Source: Brachionus plicatilis (Eukaryota; Rotifera; Eurotatoria; Ploima; Brachionidae). Taken from it: a stretch of 64,000 nucleotides of DNA. Position numbers and translations under genes: made by a program. The notes under the pieces were generated by a model. The model saw only the letters and a program-made list of their open reading frames with translations, had not been told where the DNA came from and ran no database searches. The DNA lies in contig QEOQ01000348.1 of NCBI GenBank assembly GCA_010279815.1, positions 96,396 through 160,395 on the forward strand, given 5' to 3'. Below are positions 1 through 12,172 of this stretch, piece by piece (position 1 is the stretch's first letter; every line of letters starts with the position of its first letter).

Positions 1-23
1 AACTGTCAAATTAGCATACGTGT

Positions 24-170
24 GCTATTTTGACATGTTATGTTAATTTTAAAAAGTGTTGCTATTTCGTAAAACTGTATAGCTATTTCGTAATGCGTGA
101 TTGCTATTTTGTAATAGAGTTATAATTTATGCTATTTAGTAAGGTAATTTATGTGTGTATGCTATTTTGT
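24..170 (+). repeat. Cluster of six GCTATTT(C/T)GTAA-like direct repeats
   Basis: The heptamer GCTATTT recurs at 24, 61, 82, 103, 131 and 161, usually followed by TGTAA, CGTAA or AGTAA. Spacings are 37, 21, 21, 28 and 30 bp. Irregular spacing and non-unique spacers rule out a CRISPR. Such clusters often sit just inside the ends of DNA transposons as transposase-binding sites, but no partner terminus is visible because the window starts here. Confidence 0.6.
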
Positions 171-312
171 TATGGAGCCACCAACAACAATATTAAAAGA
201 AACTTATGGTAATTTTTTTATATTCTTTTTCATTTCAAATGTTCAAAATAAATTTAATTAATCTGTATACAATTTTTTTTTTTACAAAAACTTGTTGATT
301 ACTAAATACTTT

Positions 313-643
313 GGCAACTTGAAGTTTATGGTCAATTAAAACCAAAAATGTAGCTCTTTACTAATTTTATTAGATAATTACATTGACATTTTTTTTTATA
401 CTAAATTGTAAACTAAAAACTAATAAATTTTTTCCTTTTTTCTGTAAATTTAATTTAAAACATTTTATTACTAGAATTTTTTACTAAATTAATTAATTTT
501 AATCTTTACTATGCTGAAAGAAGGGTGTTCTACCTTCAATTCAATTTTGTAATTAAATAAATAAATTAGATAATTACAATACATTTAATGGTTTAAGCTT
601 GATTTGATTGTATTAGGCACCAAATATTGACCGTCAAGTTGCC
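313..643. mobile_element. Probable decayed GGCA-type MITE with an adjacent hairpin
   Basis: The left end reads GGCAACTTGAAGTTTATGG. The right end, read in reverse, starts GGCAACTTGACGGTCAAT, matching the ends of the better-preserved copies at 1706, 3369 and 48494. No matching 8-bp target duplication is visible, so one end is probably rearranged. The right end overlaps a near-perfect 17-bp hairpin: arms 633-649 and 656-672, one mismatch, 6-base loop. Confidence 0.45.
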
Positions 644-708
644 AATAGACATTTTTCTATTGACAACTTGACTTAATCACTGTCTACATTCACAAATTAT
701 TAAATATA

Positions 709-1219
709 CTAGTAGATACCCGTTGCTTCGCTGCCGGGGGAATTTAAATAAATTTAAGAAAAAAAATTGCAGAACACACTAAAAAATTTATTGAAAAACC
801 TCAGTATAAACTATGTTTTTTGTTAAGTTATTTGGATGATTCATGCAAATTTTGAGATTTTTTTTATTTGTCACTCTTGAAAAGGCTACATATAATTGCC
901 CATGAGTAAAAACAGGTCCGTTTAAGTAAACCCCTACGTGTTCTAAAGTTTGTCCTTGAGATTTATTTATTCTCATTGCAAACGCTGGTCGTATAGGAAA
1001 TTGAAGCCTTTTTAATTCGAAAGGTAAACTTGAATCAGTATGAATCAATGGCATTCTCGGTATGTAAACTATTTTTTTAGCATTAGATCCAACAGCTATT
1101 TGACATTCAATTATTTTACTGTAAAAATTTCTACAAATAAGCCTGGTACCGTTACACAATCCATCCGAAGCTGAGACATTTCTAAGTAAAATAATAGGTT
1201 GGCCTAAAAGTATATTAAC
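709..1219 (-). mobile_element. Helitron 3' end with truncated PIF1-like helicase
   Basis: On the minus strand an open frame from about 1219 down to 788 encodes the C-terminal end of a PIF1/RecD-type helicase of Helitron rolling-circle transposons. Diagnostic stretches are LCNGTRLI, AFAMRINKSQGQTLEHVGVY (helicase motif V region) and GQLYVAFSRVTN (motif VI). A TAA stop lies just upstream in frame, and the Rep and most helicase domains are missing. Some 70 bases past the stop lies a GC-rich imperfect hairpin (742-720, CCCGG...CGGG) followed by TATCTACTAG and then T. This is the classic Helitron 3' terminus: hairpin, CTRR end, insertion before T, placing the end at 709 with host T at 708. It is a relic, not an active element. 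Confidence 0.8.
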
Positions 1220-1705
1220 TTAGTACTCTTATTGACTTCTAAGACTCTAAGAACAACAAAAAAGAATAATAAACTGCGTTTACATTTATAATAAATAATA
1301 ATTCTTAATTAACAAATTCTTAATTGTTATATATATATATATATATTTAATATATATTAATACTTAATTGATAATTGGTAATCAATCAATTATCTATTCT
1401 CTCTCACTATTCAACCTTGACATCGATAACTCGCTAACTCGCTAACTTCGTGAAATTTTAAATAATTAGATAATATATGTTGTAATAACAACAATTTTCT
1501 TCTCAGTTAAATTTTATAACTGTGATGTAAAAGCGTAAAAGAAAAACGATGCTGCATTTATGTGAAACAAAGTAAATCACAGCTTAAATAGAATTTTTGG
1601 TTAAAAAAAAACTTGGGAAAAAAATTTTTCTAAATTTTCTCTTCTTTTTCCATTTTGTTTACTTTTTTCTCTTTTGTCTATGGCTTGAAGTGGCTTTAAT
1701 TTTTC
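1220..1705. other. AT-rich spacer, no gene seen
   Basis: The stretch contains a short (TA)n run near 1330 and low-complexity AT sequence. I see no coding potential. Confidence 0.5.
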
Positions 1706-2230
1706 GGCAAATTGAAGTTTAAGATCAAGATCAAAAGATCAAAATATTAATTGTAATGTAATATTTTTTTTTCAAAAGTATTTACTTGACATGTCATGTC
1801 AAGTTTATTTCCATATTTAAAATTTTAAAATATCCTTTTTTATTGAACTTTAATAGGTTTAAATATTTTAATTGATTTAATGAAAACTAACTTTTAAAGA
1901 CAAATAAATTTACTGTTTTAAAATTTAAGAATTTATTTAGGTGGAAAAATAAAATTATTTTAGTTTGAATGAATGGATATAAAAGTTATAAATTTGAATT
2001 TGTGAATTAACTTTACCTGAATTATTTAAATTATTGATTGTTTTTATTAAATAAATTTGAGATCAATCATTTTGATGTTAATTTTATAATGAACCATTAT
2101 TAGACATAACATGTTTAGTAACGTTTAGTATTTATTTCTTAAAAATTATTAAAATCATTATATTAATTAGGTTTTAAAATTTTAAATGATTGTTTTGATC
2201 TTAAAATTTGATCTGAAACTTCAATTTGCC
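1706..2230. mobile_element. GGCA-type MITE, 525 bp, with perfect 8-bp TSD
   Basis: The termini are inverted: left GGCAAATTGAAGTTTAAGAT, right ...ATCTGAAACTTCAATTTGCC. The flanks are identical octamers, AATTTTTC at 1698-1705 and at 2231-2238. There is no coding sequence, so it is non-autonomous. A near-identical copy at 36596-38438 carries a LINE insertion, so this copy serves as the uninterrupted reference. The element includes ACATGTCATGT-like palindromes (about 1788-1803). 2231-2745 beyond it holds nothing I recognise. Confidence 0.88.
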
Positions 2231-2745
2231 AATTTTTCTTGAATAAAGATATAAAAAGATATAAGTTTTTTTGCTTAAACTTCCTTAAATACATACCTTT
2301 TAGAGACTAAGAATTTTAACATTTAACTATAATTTAAAAAGACATTTAAAAGATTAACGGGTAAGGACTGATGAAACATCAAAAAAGTGAATCAAGCATA
2401 AACCTAATTTAATTTTTTTAAACTGTTACTAAACACAATACTATAGAAAAAAGTTCCTACAGCACAAAAATTTAGTTGTGTATTTTTTAAAATAATTTTG
2501 TTTTTTTATTTATTAACTAAAATTTAACTCAAATTTAAAATAAAATTTTATTCTAAAAAAAATATCATTTTCTTTAAATTTAAAATTTTTCCTTTTATGA
2601 AATTTTAAGAACAAATATAGAAGAGTGATTACTTTAGTTATTTTTTTGATTGAGTGGAGATTTTTTTAAAATAAATGATTGTTTTTTTTTCCAAATGTAG
2701 CGGCGATGGTCTTGAGAAAATGTCATACGATAAAGTAAATACATT

Positions 2746-3125
2746 GGGGTTAAGAAGTTCGTTTCAATTCGATCTTTTCATTTCAGAAAAGCTTGAATAA
2801 CTATTTTACTAAAAGAGATGATAATAGTTCTGTTCTGATAAAATGCTTTATCTTTAATAAGCAAATTCGCTTAATGCAGTAAAATAAGTCGGCAAAATAC
2901 TCTGCAATTTTCTGCATTTTGCACGCCATCAAAAAACACGCCATCATCATCTTAAACAACTGTGCAATTACATTTACATGCAGAATTTTTGCAGAAATAT
3001 ATTTTCCGATCAAGCAAACTTTCTTAGACATTAAGCATTTTACAGAACTAAATTATTCCTTATGGTAAAAAAGTATTTAAGTTTTTCCGAATTCAAACCA
3101 TCGAATTGAAATGAACTTCAAAGCC
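2746..3125. mobile_element. Palindromic MITE with GAAGTTCRTTTCAATTCGA ends
   Basis: The left end is GGGGTTAAGAAGTTCGTTTC. The right end, reversed, is GGCTTTGAAGTTCATTTCAA. The interior is a long imperfect foldback with a GCA-rich core at 2889-2995. A second copy at 48207-49086 is interrupted by another MITE, and the two align along their length. No convincing target duplication is seen. The short minus-strand open frame inside is a by-product of the palindrome. Confidence 0.75.
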
Positions 3126-3368
3126 TAAAATATACTTGACTTAATTTTATTAAAATGATTTGAGTTAATCGAAATTATTAAAAAAATTATTATTTTTTAA
3201 TATTTAAATAAAAATTGAATACAATTTGCGATGACTTTTAAACTAAAAGTTTTAATTTAAAGTGTTTTTTAAAAGAATCCATGAAATTTACCAAAGCAAA
3301 ATTTAGACTCAGTCTAAATTTTATCAGTATTCGTATTTTTAAACTTTGTAAAAAATTCTGGTAAATTT

Positions 3369-3724
3369 GGACATCTTGAAGTTTTGGATCAAAAATATCA
3401 GATCAAATAGTATTTTGATTGTACCTTTTGAATTGTATTTGATTTAGTATCTCTGCAAAATGCCAACTAATGCAAAAAAGATGCTAAATATTAGATAATG
3501 CTCTGCAAAAATTCTGCAATTTTGCAGAAAAATGCACGTCATTTAAAAGTATTTAATTCAACTGGACAGTTTAATTGCAGAGTTTTTGCAGAGCCTTATC
3601 TAATATTTAGCATGTTTTTTGCATTAGTTGGCATTTTGCAGAGATACTTAATCAAATACAATTCAAAAAGTACAATCAAAATACTATTTGATCTGATTTT
3701 TTTGATCATAAACTTCAAGATGCC
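3369..3724. mobile_element. GGCA-type MITE, 356 bp, perfect 8-bp TSD
   Basis: The left end is GGACATCTTGAAGTTTTGGA and the right end is ...CATAAACTTCAAGATGCC. The flanking octamers GTAAATTT at 3361-3368 and 3725-3732 are identical. The element is a near-complete palindrome: the arm holding TGCCAACTAATGCAAAAAA is repeated inverted. At its centre (3501-3593) lies the GCA-rich core shared with other elements. It sits in the intron following the last UNC80 exon in the window. Confidence 0.88.
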
Positions 3725-3882
3725 GTAAATTTGATTAAAAATGGTCAGATATCCTTTTAAAATCAATAATATTAAATCAGCCTAAATTGACTTTAATAAA
3801 AAGTCACCCACATAAAATTGAATTTTGCTTAATTTTTATCTTTTCATTTTTTTTTTATTTTAAAAGAAAAAAAAAAACTTAC

Positions 3883-6800
3883 GGTCATCAAAATAATCAT
3901 CAGGTTTCATGTCCATTTCGCACAGATCATTTTCTTTTTGACTTAAAATCTCCTCTAGTTTTATGGCCAAGACTTCGCCCCATGCCGAAAAAATGTTCGC
4001 TGCAGCCAGCTGAAAAACCTTATTTCGTTTGAGTGTGTTGGGCAAATTTTTGTTATTCAAAAATGAGCCGTACGGTCTGCACATGCTGATGTTCATTTTG
4101 ATCCATTCTGGCCAATCTTTCCTGTTGCATCTATTGACAAAATAGGCAGTTTCGATCAGAAACGAAGCTTTAGCTAGAATGGGAGCTTCTAAATCGAGTA
4201 GGGCAGACATGAATGGAACATCGGGGAGGGATGCCGGTGGCAGGCATTCCATCAAAAATCGGTAGTATTCAAGGCCTTTAAAAACAAGGCCCGAATCGAC
4301 ATAAACTTTTTGGCTTAGTATTTTTCGCCTATAACTCTGAGCTTGTTCGTACAGATTGTTCAAAATTTCTGAATCGCTGACCACTATGTCTTTTTTGGTG
4401 GCTTTTAATGAGCGATCATCGCGATCTTCGTCCAATTTGGAATTATTTGTATCAAACTCGTCGTTTATGCTTAGCGATGGCTTTTTGTGTTCCTTGAATT
4501 TTTTGATTATTATTTTGCGAAAACTTGCTTCAGAACCACGACGCGAACCCAGTGTTTCGAGTGTGAGCAAATTTTCGTTCAATGCTGGACTTGACTCATT
4601 TTGATCAGTGTCCAAATTGTTTCTCGAGTCCATTTTTGCATGTTTGTTCCGAAAACTTGATCTCTTTTTAGAATAAAATTTTCAAAAAATATTTTTAATA
4701 ATTTTATTTAACAAAAAAAATAGCAAACAAAAAAAAAAACTACTTTTGAATCATTGTTTTCAGTATTTTGTCGTGACGATTGCTTCAAATTTTCGTCTTC
4801 GTTTGGTTGAATTATTTCTGGTTTTAAATTTTGAACTATTTCTCTAAGAGAGTCTAGCTGAACAAGAATATCTTCTATTTCGATTAGCTTCAAATTTTTG
4901 CTGTTAAGCTCTTGTCTAAGACGTATATGAGGATCTAGCATGCTGGCCAAAGCTAATTTGCGGAACACATTTCCGTGATTCTCTTTTATATAGCTCAAAA
5001 AACTTCTCACATCACTAAATAAATACTTGGAGAGAAAAAACAAAATTAATTAAATTTTATTTGCTAACAAGGAGGGGGGGGGAAATTTTTAGCAGGTAGT
5101 GTTATCATATAATGATCCTTGATTGCTTAAAATAAGATAGAATAAAATTTAAATTTAAAAATGTTTTAATACTCAAAAACAGCAAAAATTGATGCCGTTT
5201 TCAACAAAAAATAATTTAAAATTCTTCTGTTTCCAAATTATTATTTTCGGCGCTTTTTTGAATATTAAATTTTTTTGGAAAATAACGAGATAACTCATTT
5301 ACTTAAAATTTTGTTAAAAACATTTAATTTTTTTCAAAATTAATAAACATTTTGATTAAAAACTTCAAAAAACTTTATTTTTTTCAATTTTTTTCTAAAA
5401 TACCTCATTTTGAACACTTTTTTTAAGAGAAATAAAAGAGAAAATAAAAAAAGTAAAACCTAAAATTTGTTCAGAATGTTCTCTAGTTTCATAATTTTTA
5501 TATATCATTAAGAATCAGTGGGGTCCCCAGGGACTATATACAAAAAAAAAACAAAAAATGGGTAAAATTTCGGCTTTTTTTTGAAAAAATCTCGAGACAA
5601 TTTTTTTTTTGGAAGAAAAAAAAGTTAGTTTCTAGTAGAGAATTTTTTGCTCTACATGATGGTATGTGATTTTCATATCTTTTGTATATGTTTGCAAAAG
5701 ATATTCTCATCGGACCGAAGTATACTTTTGATAATTAAAAAACTCTTTGAGTCCTAATTTATAATTAGCATCATTATAAATTATTAAACTCTGGTCAACG
5801 TGTTTGGGATGGTTGGGAGAGGTGAAAATGTTAGGAGTATCATTCTAGTTGTTCCAAATCTTAAAGCAGAAACTTTTCTTAAAATAATTTACGACAATAT
5901 TTAAGATGAAAACATTAATGTATACAACTTATTGTTACTCTTAATTGCTAAATAACTTATTAATAAATATAATGTGTGAAAAGAATTAAACAGCTAACCT
6001 ATTTTTCAGGTAAAAAAAAGTAAAAAAAAGTGATCTTTTTAATTGGTCACCTCACAATTCTAGTTCTTTTCTTCGGAAATATTAATATTTTGACCAATTT
6101 TAATAAAAACTCTCATTTTTTTTAAATCCAGATAATATCCAGTCAAAAAAATTTTAAAGACTTTTTAATGGTTCTTTAAAGAAACAATAAAAATTCTTTA
6201 CTTTGGTCCTTTTTTTGTAGTTAAATAAAGGATTTTTTAAAGAAATCAAATAATTAAATAATAAAAATAAAAATTAAATTTTTAAAAAATCTGGTATCTC
6301 TTTTCCTTTTTTTGACTAATATTTGCCAGTTGAAAAAAATTTTTTTTTTTTATAAAATCATATTTTAATAAAAAGAGAAAAAAAAAAATTAAAAAAAATC
6401 ACATACCAAATTTTCTTGATTGGAAAGTTGTTGCCGCATTGCCAGCAGTCTGTCGACCAAAGGCTTCAATGTTATCTCAATAATTACTGCATCAATGTTG
6501 AACGCAGTTCCATCAGGCCCAGTTGGTGGCGTTAAATCATAAGCTAAATTCTGAGGCATTAGGTTTTCATTTCCGATTCGCACAGTAACATGCGGATAGT
6601 AGTGACCATAGCCGAGTAAGGGATCATTGCAGTATCCGAATAGAGCATGAAATGTTTCCATAATGTGGTTGATATCACTTTTTTCAATAAAAGTTCTGAA
6701 AAAACTTTCGAACCTTTTTCGATTTTTTTTGAATAGCCTGCCAAGGGTGAGCTTGACTCGACCTCTTAGCTGATCATTTAAGAATGACTTGGAGCCTGTT

Positions 6801-9800
6801 TGACAATTAATGCATCCGAGCCATTTTATGTTTCTCAATGCCAAATCGGCTGCTATGTAATAGCTTTCATTGTATTTATTCTCCAAATCGTCCAAATAAT
6901 TGATTGACGATGGTGACAGAGACAGGTTTTTTTTGGCATATTCAAGCTTGTCATCAATGTCTTGACTTGGCAATATGTCAATGGAAATTAAATTCTCAAG
7001 GATGTTCAAAGACAAATCGCACAATTTCAGGCAATTTTCTTTTAAGAGAACCGAATGAACGCCTTTGAGAATCATGCTTAGATTGAGACTGCCATCGGTG
7101 TTTATGAGACCAGTGCTGCCTGCTGCCTCTTCAAATTGTTCATAACAAAATTGATAGTTAATATTGGAATCGCTAAAACTTATAGCGCGATCTAAATTAG
7201 TTCGAGTGGTCTCACTTTCAGCTTCTAATTCAGACTTCTGAATTGAATCAATTTTTTTCTTGATGTAAGAAAATTTTTGCTCAAAATCTTTTGGCCATTC
7301 GACCGAGTGCTTTTTAACTTTTTGATTTTTTTTGGGAGAATAGCAATTAAAGTCTTTTTTCAAAATATCTTTTAATAATTTTGTATTTTCATTTAGATTT
7401 TCTAATTCGCTTTTGGTAAAAGGTGTAGTGGCAAACTGTTGACGACCACTTTTGTCTCCGTTTAATCTCGATGATTTCTTTCTTATTGACTGAAAGTCAT
7501 CATCAATGTACTTAATTCGTCTAGAGGAAAAAAATAAGTTATTTGTTGTCACCAAATTAAAAATCCATGCAAGACAAAATTACACAAAACATTTAAAGAG
7601 CATACCCATTTTTAAAGTAAATGCGTTTTCCATTAAAGTCAGCGCTAAATTAAGATAAAAACCAAAGTAAGTTTTTTATTTTTTTTTCAGATAGATTGAT
7701 AGATTCATTCAAAGATTTTAAAAAAATAAAAATATTCTGTTTGTTTCGTCAATTGATAGATTTTTTAATTAAAAAAAAAAATTTATCTTTAGCAAAAATC
7801 GTGTGTGACTGATGAGCTAATAAGCAAGGATTTAAAAAAGACTTCAAATATATTTTTACCACAAATTTAATTAAAAATGATTCAAAACATTATAAAATTA
7901 CAATTAATAAATTAAAATAGACTATTTTTTTATCGTTACATGACTTTTAAGTCGATTATTTGAATAATAAAATGATTTTTAAATTAACTATGAGGATTGA
8001 AATTTTTTTCATTAGAGGTAATTAAAATTATAAATAAAATTTAATAAAATTTTGCTATTTTTCTTGTATCTTTATTACAGTTTTGTTTTTTTGATCATAA
8101 ATTTTTATAAGATTATTTAACATTTGAGACATATTTGTTCGTAATTTGCGATTAAAATTTAACCCTAGCATAACTTTAAAGTAAAACTATTGAACAAATT
8201 TAAAGTCTGGAAATTATTATTTAAAAATATTAAAATGCACAATATAGCTCTTTTGCAAAAATTGAACTATTTTAAAATTTTTAAATAATAATTTCCAGAC
8301 TTATTATTTAAAAAATAATAAAATGGATTCCCATTTAAGAAATTTTACCATAAAGAATATTTTTGTACAAAAGACTTCATAAATGAACTTCAAAACAATA
8401 AAGTTGGAAAAATTTTTAATTTCGCTTTTCGAGAATTTTTACGGTTCTAAAGTTTTCTGATTTTAAATTTATTTATTTGTTTTTTTGAACCGAGCTAAAA
8501 CTAGTTCGGATTAAGATAAAAAGAATAGAAATTCAAAAAAAAGTTCAAGTTAAATAAAAAATATTACAAAATTCAAAAAAAGAATTAAAAATAGTGACAA
8601 CTTAAATTTTTTTTTTCAAATGAGCTATTATTTACTCTGAATGTCTGGTAAATCGAGTTTTTATTTTAACTTAAAGATAAAATTAAAAAAATAAATAGTA
8701 AAGTTTATCGAATTTTTTTGTTTCTGCTGATAAATAAGTAGAATTATTTTTTTTTGTTAATAATAAGCTTAGATAAAGATTTTGATTTTCTCCAAGTCTA
8801 CACTTATTGACGAAACAAATTTGGATAGATTTAAAAGAAAATCAGCAAGGTTATAAGATTAGAATGTATAAGAGTGGATTAGAATCGAGATCACTTACCT
8901 TATTCTAGTTTGAAAACTGGACTCGTATTTTTTTCTTTTGGCAAAATAGCTCATGTTGTCAAGATTAAATTGATTTTTGCTCAACAGATCATTTTCTAGA
9001 TAAATTTGATTCATGATTGTCAAAAATTCATTGGTAATGCTTCCATTTTTGGCACAATTTTCAATTATTTGATTTTGAAAACAATCATCCTCTTCGAGCA
9101 AGTCGACCGAGCCGACACCCATTAGGACACATAAATCATTCAAGTTGGCTGGTATGGACAAACTGTTTATTTTATAAAAATCATCTTGTTCTTTAATGGT
9201 GAAGTCGGTGATCTCAACCACACGACAACTCAAATAGTCCAAACACCACAAATAGCTTTCAGCATGCCATCTGGAACTTAGGAGACATCTCATTACGGCA
9301 ATGTCAAAATAAGTGGCATCGCGCACATTACAATTTAAATTCTTCAAATTTTCTTTGCTATCCAAAATTTTTTCATTTGAAATTTTTGTCTTGCTCTCTC
9401 TTTCATTCGATTTGACAGTCTTGGATCTTTTTATTTGATCTTGGTCTTGTTTTTCCTCGGCTATGCCCAATTCCCTCAGCTTGACACTGCTACAATTTGG
9501 ACACGACAGACCAGAGCTCAAATGCACATTTGTGGCCGAAAAATTGCACTTTGAACAGCTCAGAGTTGTTGAATTTCTTGCATTGTTTGTCAAAGTTACA
9601 GAAGAGGTGTCCGAAATGCTGCAAATTGAGCTCATGTGTGCCAATGGCGCCTTGTGGTTTGAGTTCAATGAATATTTTGGCCTGCGAATTTCGTTAATCA
9701 CAATCAAACTATCTCTTATTGTGTCTCCCTCAAAGTCACTTATTTGACTCATCATGTTCGAATCGGACTCTTCGATTCGACTTGAAACATTCAGTAGCTT

Positions 9801-11588
9801 TGAATTTCTTTCCGTATCTGATCTATTTAGACTTTCAATGCCGCTGTTCGACGCTCTCATTGAAGAGTCACTCTGATAAAGAGAGTTTTTATTCGGTTCT
9901 TGCTTTGATTTGTCACCAGCATCCTCAGAGCCCATGTAAATTTGACCAAAATTGCCAGCATCTTCTTTTTTGTCACTGTCCAGCTTTTCTTTTTTGTTTA
10001 TGGAAACTCTTGTTTGCACAAGTGGTTCGTCACGTGTCAAATATTCGTGATTGAGCTTGACTGGTGTGTTGAAAATGGTGACATTTGGCTGTCGACAAGA
10101 CCACAGAGCCTCCCAAATCTGAAGACCATTGCTCAATTTGAGATTGTCCAAATCAGTCGGAGTTATGCTCTTGAGAATGGGTATGAACAAATAGACAAAC
10201 AATTGCACAGTAGCTACCGAGTGTAAATAAGTAGTGTCGAGCTTTTTGGACAAGTTTTTGGGTTTTTGCGTGGCATTGTCATTGCATTCAGAGGCTGCAT
10301 CCAGAATAAGCCAATGCAAAGTGTAAAGAAGCTTGGTCTCTGTTTTGTTGAGTTTTTCTGAAGTATTGTTGTCTCTACGATGAACCAAAGCCGATGCACA
10401 TGCATGTATTATGTGTGGAAAAGAGGCTTTTATAAACGCCCATCTTGATATACTATTTATGGCATCGGACAAACCAGGTGATAGGCCATGAAGTATATTC
10501 TGAACTATAACTCGTTCAAAATTCTTAAACAAGAAATATTTTGATTAAATAATTTTTTTTAAAATTTTTTTCTCAATAGCCTTTTTAAAAAAACGATTTA
10601 AATAAATAAAACAATTCATTTAAATTATTTATTATGGGCTCTTTTTTTATTTAAAATTTAAAATTCAAAAAATTTTTTAAATCAATTTTAAATAATTAAA
10701 GACTGACTAAAAAAATTCTATTTTTTTATGTTCAATTTTTCTAATATTTATCTTATTTGATTGCTTTTATAAATTATTTTAGGTCTAAAAGAATGGTTTT
10801 GACAAATTCGATTCAAAAACAAATGATAAAAAATTTAAACAACATCGTATTACTTTAATAAAAATAAAATCTAATAACTTATTTAAAAGCAAAAACTTTA
10901 ATGTTCAGAAAAAATCGAAAAATTCTGCAAATTAATCAGGAATTTTATTTCTTTTTGATCAAGCCTATTGTTTTTTTTACAGAGATTTTGGAGTTGAAAT
11001 AATAATTTCATTTATTTGAAAAATAATTTTGGATTTTAAACTCCAGGGCAGTTTCGGTCCCTCTTTTCAGCACTCTTGTGAGTAAAATGTTGATTAAATA
11101 AAGTTTTTTAAATTAAATAAATTGACAAAAAAGAAAATATTTCATCGATCAAGAAATTAAATTTTATTAACAAATTTTTAAAACTAAAGGAATACTGTTT
11201 TTCGAAATTTGTTGCATTTACACAACTAATTTTGAACTTATAGAAAAAATTATTAGTTATTTAATCATTTTTTTTGTTATTCCTTACTGAATTTCACAAA
11301 ATCGCAATAAAAAAATTACCCATGAAGTTACCAAACAAAACTAGAGAAATTTTTATTGTATCATTATGAAGAAAAATAAAGGAAATTTTTTTAATTTCCT
11401 TTATTTTTAGTAGAATGATTTGAAAAAAAATCAAAAATACATACAAGAGCATGAGCTTCAGTTAAAGGTCCAAATTTTTGTTTAATGAATAAACTAGTTT
11501 GATTCCAGAAAAAAAATTGAATTGGAATAGGCACAATGTCGTCGTTGTTGTCATCTTTGTCATGGTCGCCTTTTCTACGCTTTGGCAT
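3883..11588 (-). CDS. UNC80: UNC80 homologue, NALCN channel-complex subunit (N-terminal ~1,327 residues; continues off the left edge)
   Basis: UNC80 is the large scaffold that keeps the NALCN sodium-leak channel at the neuronal membrane with UNC79. Exons inferred from splice sites and frame are 11588-11445, 10523-8899, a microexon 7644-7606, 7520-6407, 5025-4744 and 4663-3883; all phases agree. The start is fixed by exon 1, where PIPIQFFFWNQTS matches the conserved UNC80 N-terminus. Exon 2 opens with NFERVIVQNILHGLSPGLSD, then ETKLLYTLHW and WEALWSCRQPNV, all family signatures. The last exon has LPDVPFMSALLDLEAPILAK and RKDWPEWIKMN, again UNC80-like. Exon 6 ends in phase 1 at a GTAAGT donor. 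Vertebrate UNC80 is about 3,200 residues, so the C-terminal half must lie beyond position 1, after an intron of at least 3.8 kb full of repeats. Introns of 1.25-1.5 kb within the gene show no other exon I can defend. Homology is firm; exact exon edges are inferred. Confidence 0.9.
7606..7644 (-). other. UNC80: Candidate 39-nt UNC80 microexon
   Basis: On the minus strand TTAATTTAG is followed by 39 bases ending AAAAATGG and then the donor GTATGC. With the preceding exon ending in phase 2 and the next exon starting TCTAG|ACGAATT, inclusion adds 13 residues in frame (S-ADFNGKRIYFKN-G) and skipping also stays in frame. This would allow a cassette exon. RNA evidence is needed to confirm it. Confidence 0.6.
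8203..8302. repeat. Perfect 26-bp inverted repeat in a UNC80 intron
   Basis: AAGTCTGGAAATTATTATTT (continuing to 8228) recurs inverted at 8277-8302, with about 48 bp between the arms. It is non-coding. It may be a small foldback element; no clear target duplication is seen. Confidence 0.65.
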
Positions 11589-12172
11589 TTTGTATTCTAT
11601 TCAAAAATATAAATTTCATTTAATAATAAGAAAACTAACTTGAAAAATTATGCTCATCTAATCTTTTTATTTTATCGATTTTCAAGTTTTTTTTTTTTAT
11701 TCAAAGATTCATTAAGACATAGAACTACAAATATCTTTTTTATTTAAATTTATTCCTTGTTGCATTTGCTTTTGTTCTCTACGAGTTTCCGTTTTTTATC
11801 ATAAATTATGAAATCAGTATTAGACTAAAATTTATCGGCACATATTTCAAATAAAGCAGAAATATTATTAAATATTGGTTGATTTATTTTCCATCAGAAA
11901 ATTCACTGCCTAATAAACTCTTTAGAACAACTTAATCTATTTATCTTGAACAAAAAATTTAGATAATAAAATTCGAATTATTACCTCCTGGATTGAATTG
12001 TTATTAGACTTTAATGAATTTTAAATTTTATCTATAAATAATTAATAAATTACAAAATTTGCCAAATTGAGAACAATTCAAAAGACAACTTAGTTTTACC
12101 AAATGAATCTTTAGCATGTTATTTAAAAAAAAATACAAATTTATTTAAAAAAAAATTATAATTTAAAAAAAT
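11589..12172. promoter_or_regulatory. Divergent promoter region between UNC80 and ABT1
   Basis: These 584 bp separate two start codons on opposite strands, so both promoters (or their 5' UTR exons) must lie here. The sequence is AT-rich with poly-T and poly-A runs; I see no distinctive motif that assigns a start site. Confidence 0.45.

Noticed and set aside
24..170. CRISPR-like repeat array
   Set aside because: The repeats are short and irregularly spaced, and the window is clearly eukaryotic.
3498..3728. 76-codon plus-strand frame
   Set aside because: It lies entirely inside the palindromic MITE at 3369-3724.
5511..5600. GGGGTCCCC palindrome followed by A-rich sequence in a UNC80 intron
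   Set aside because: It looks like a possible transposon end, but I found no partner terminus or second copy.
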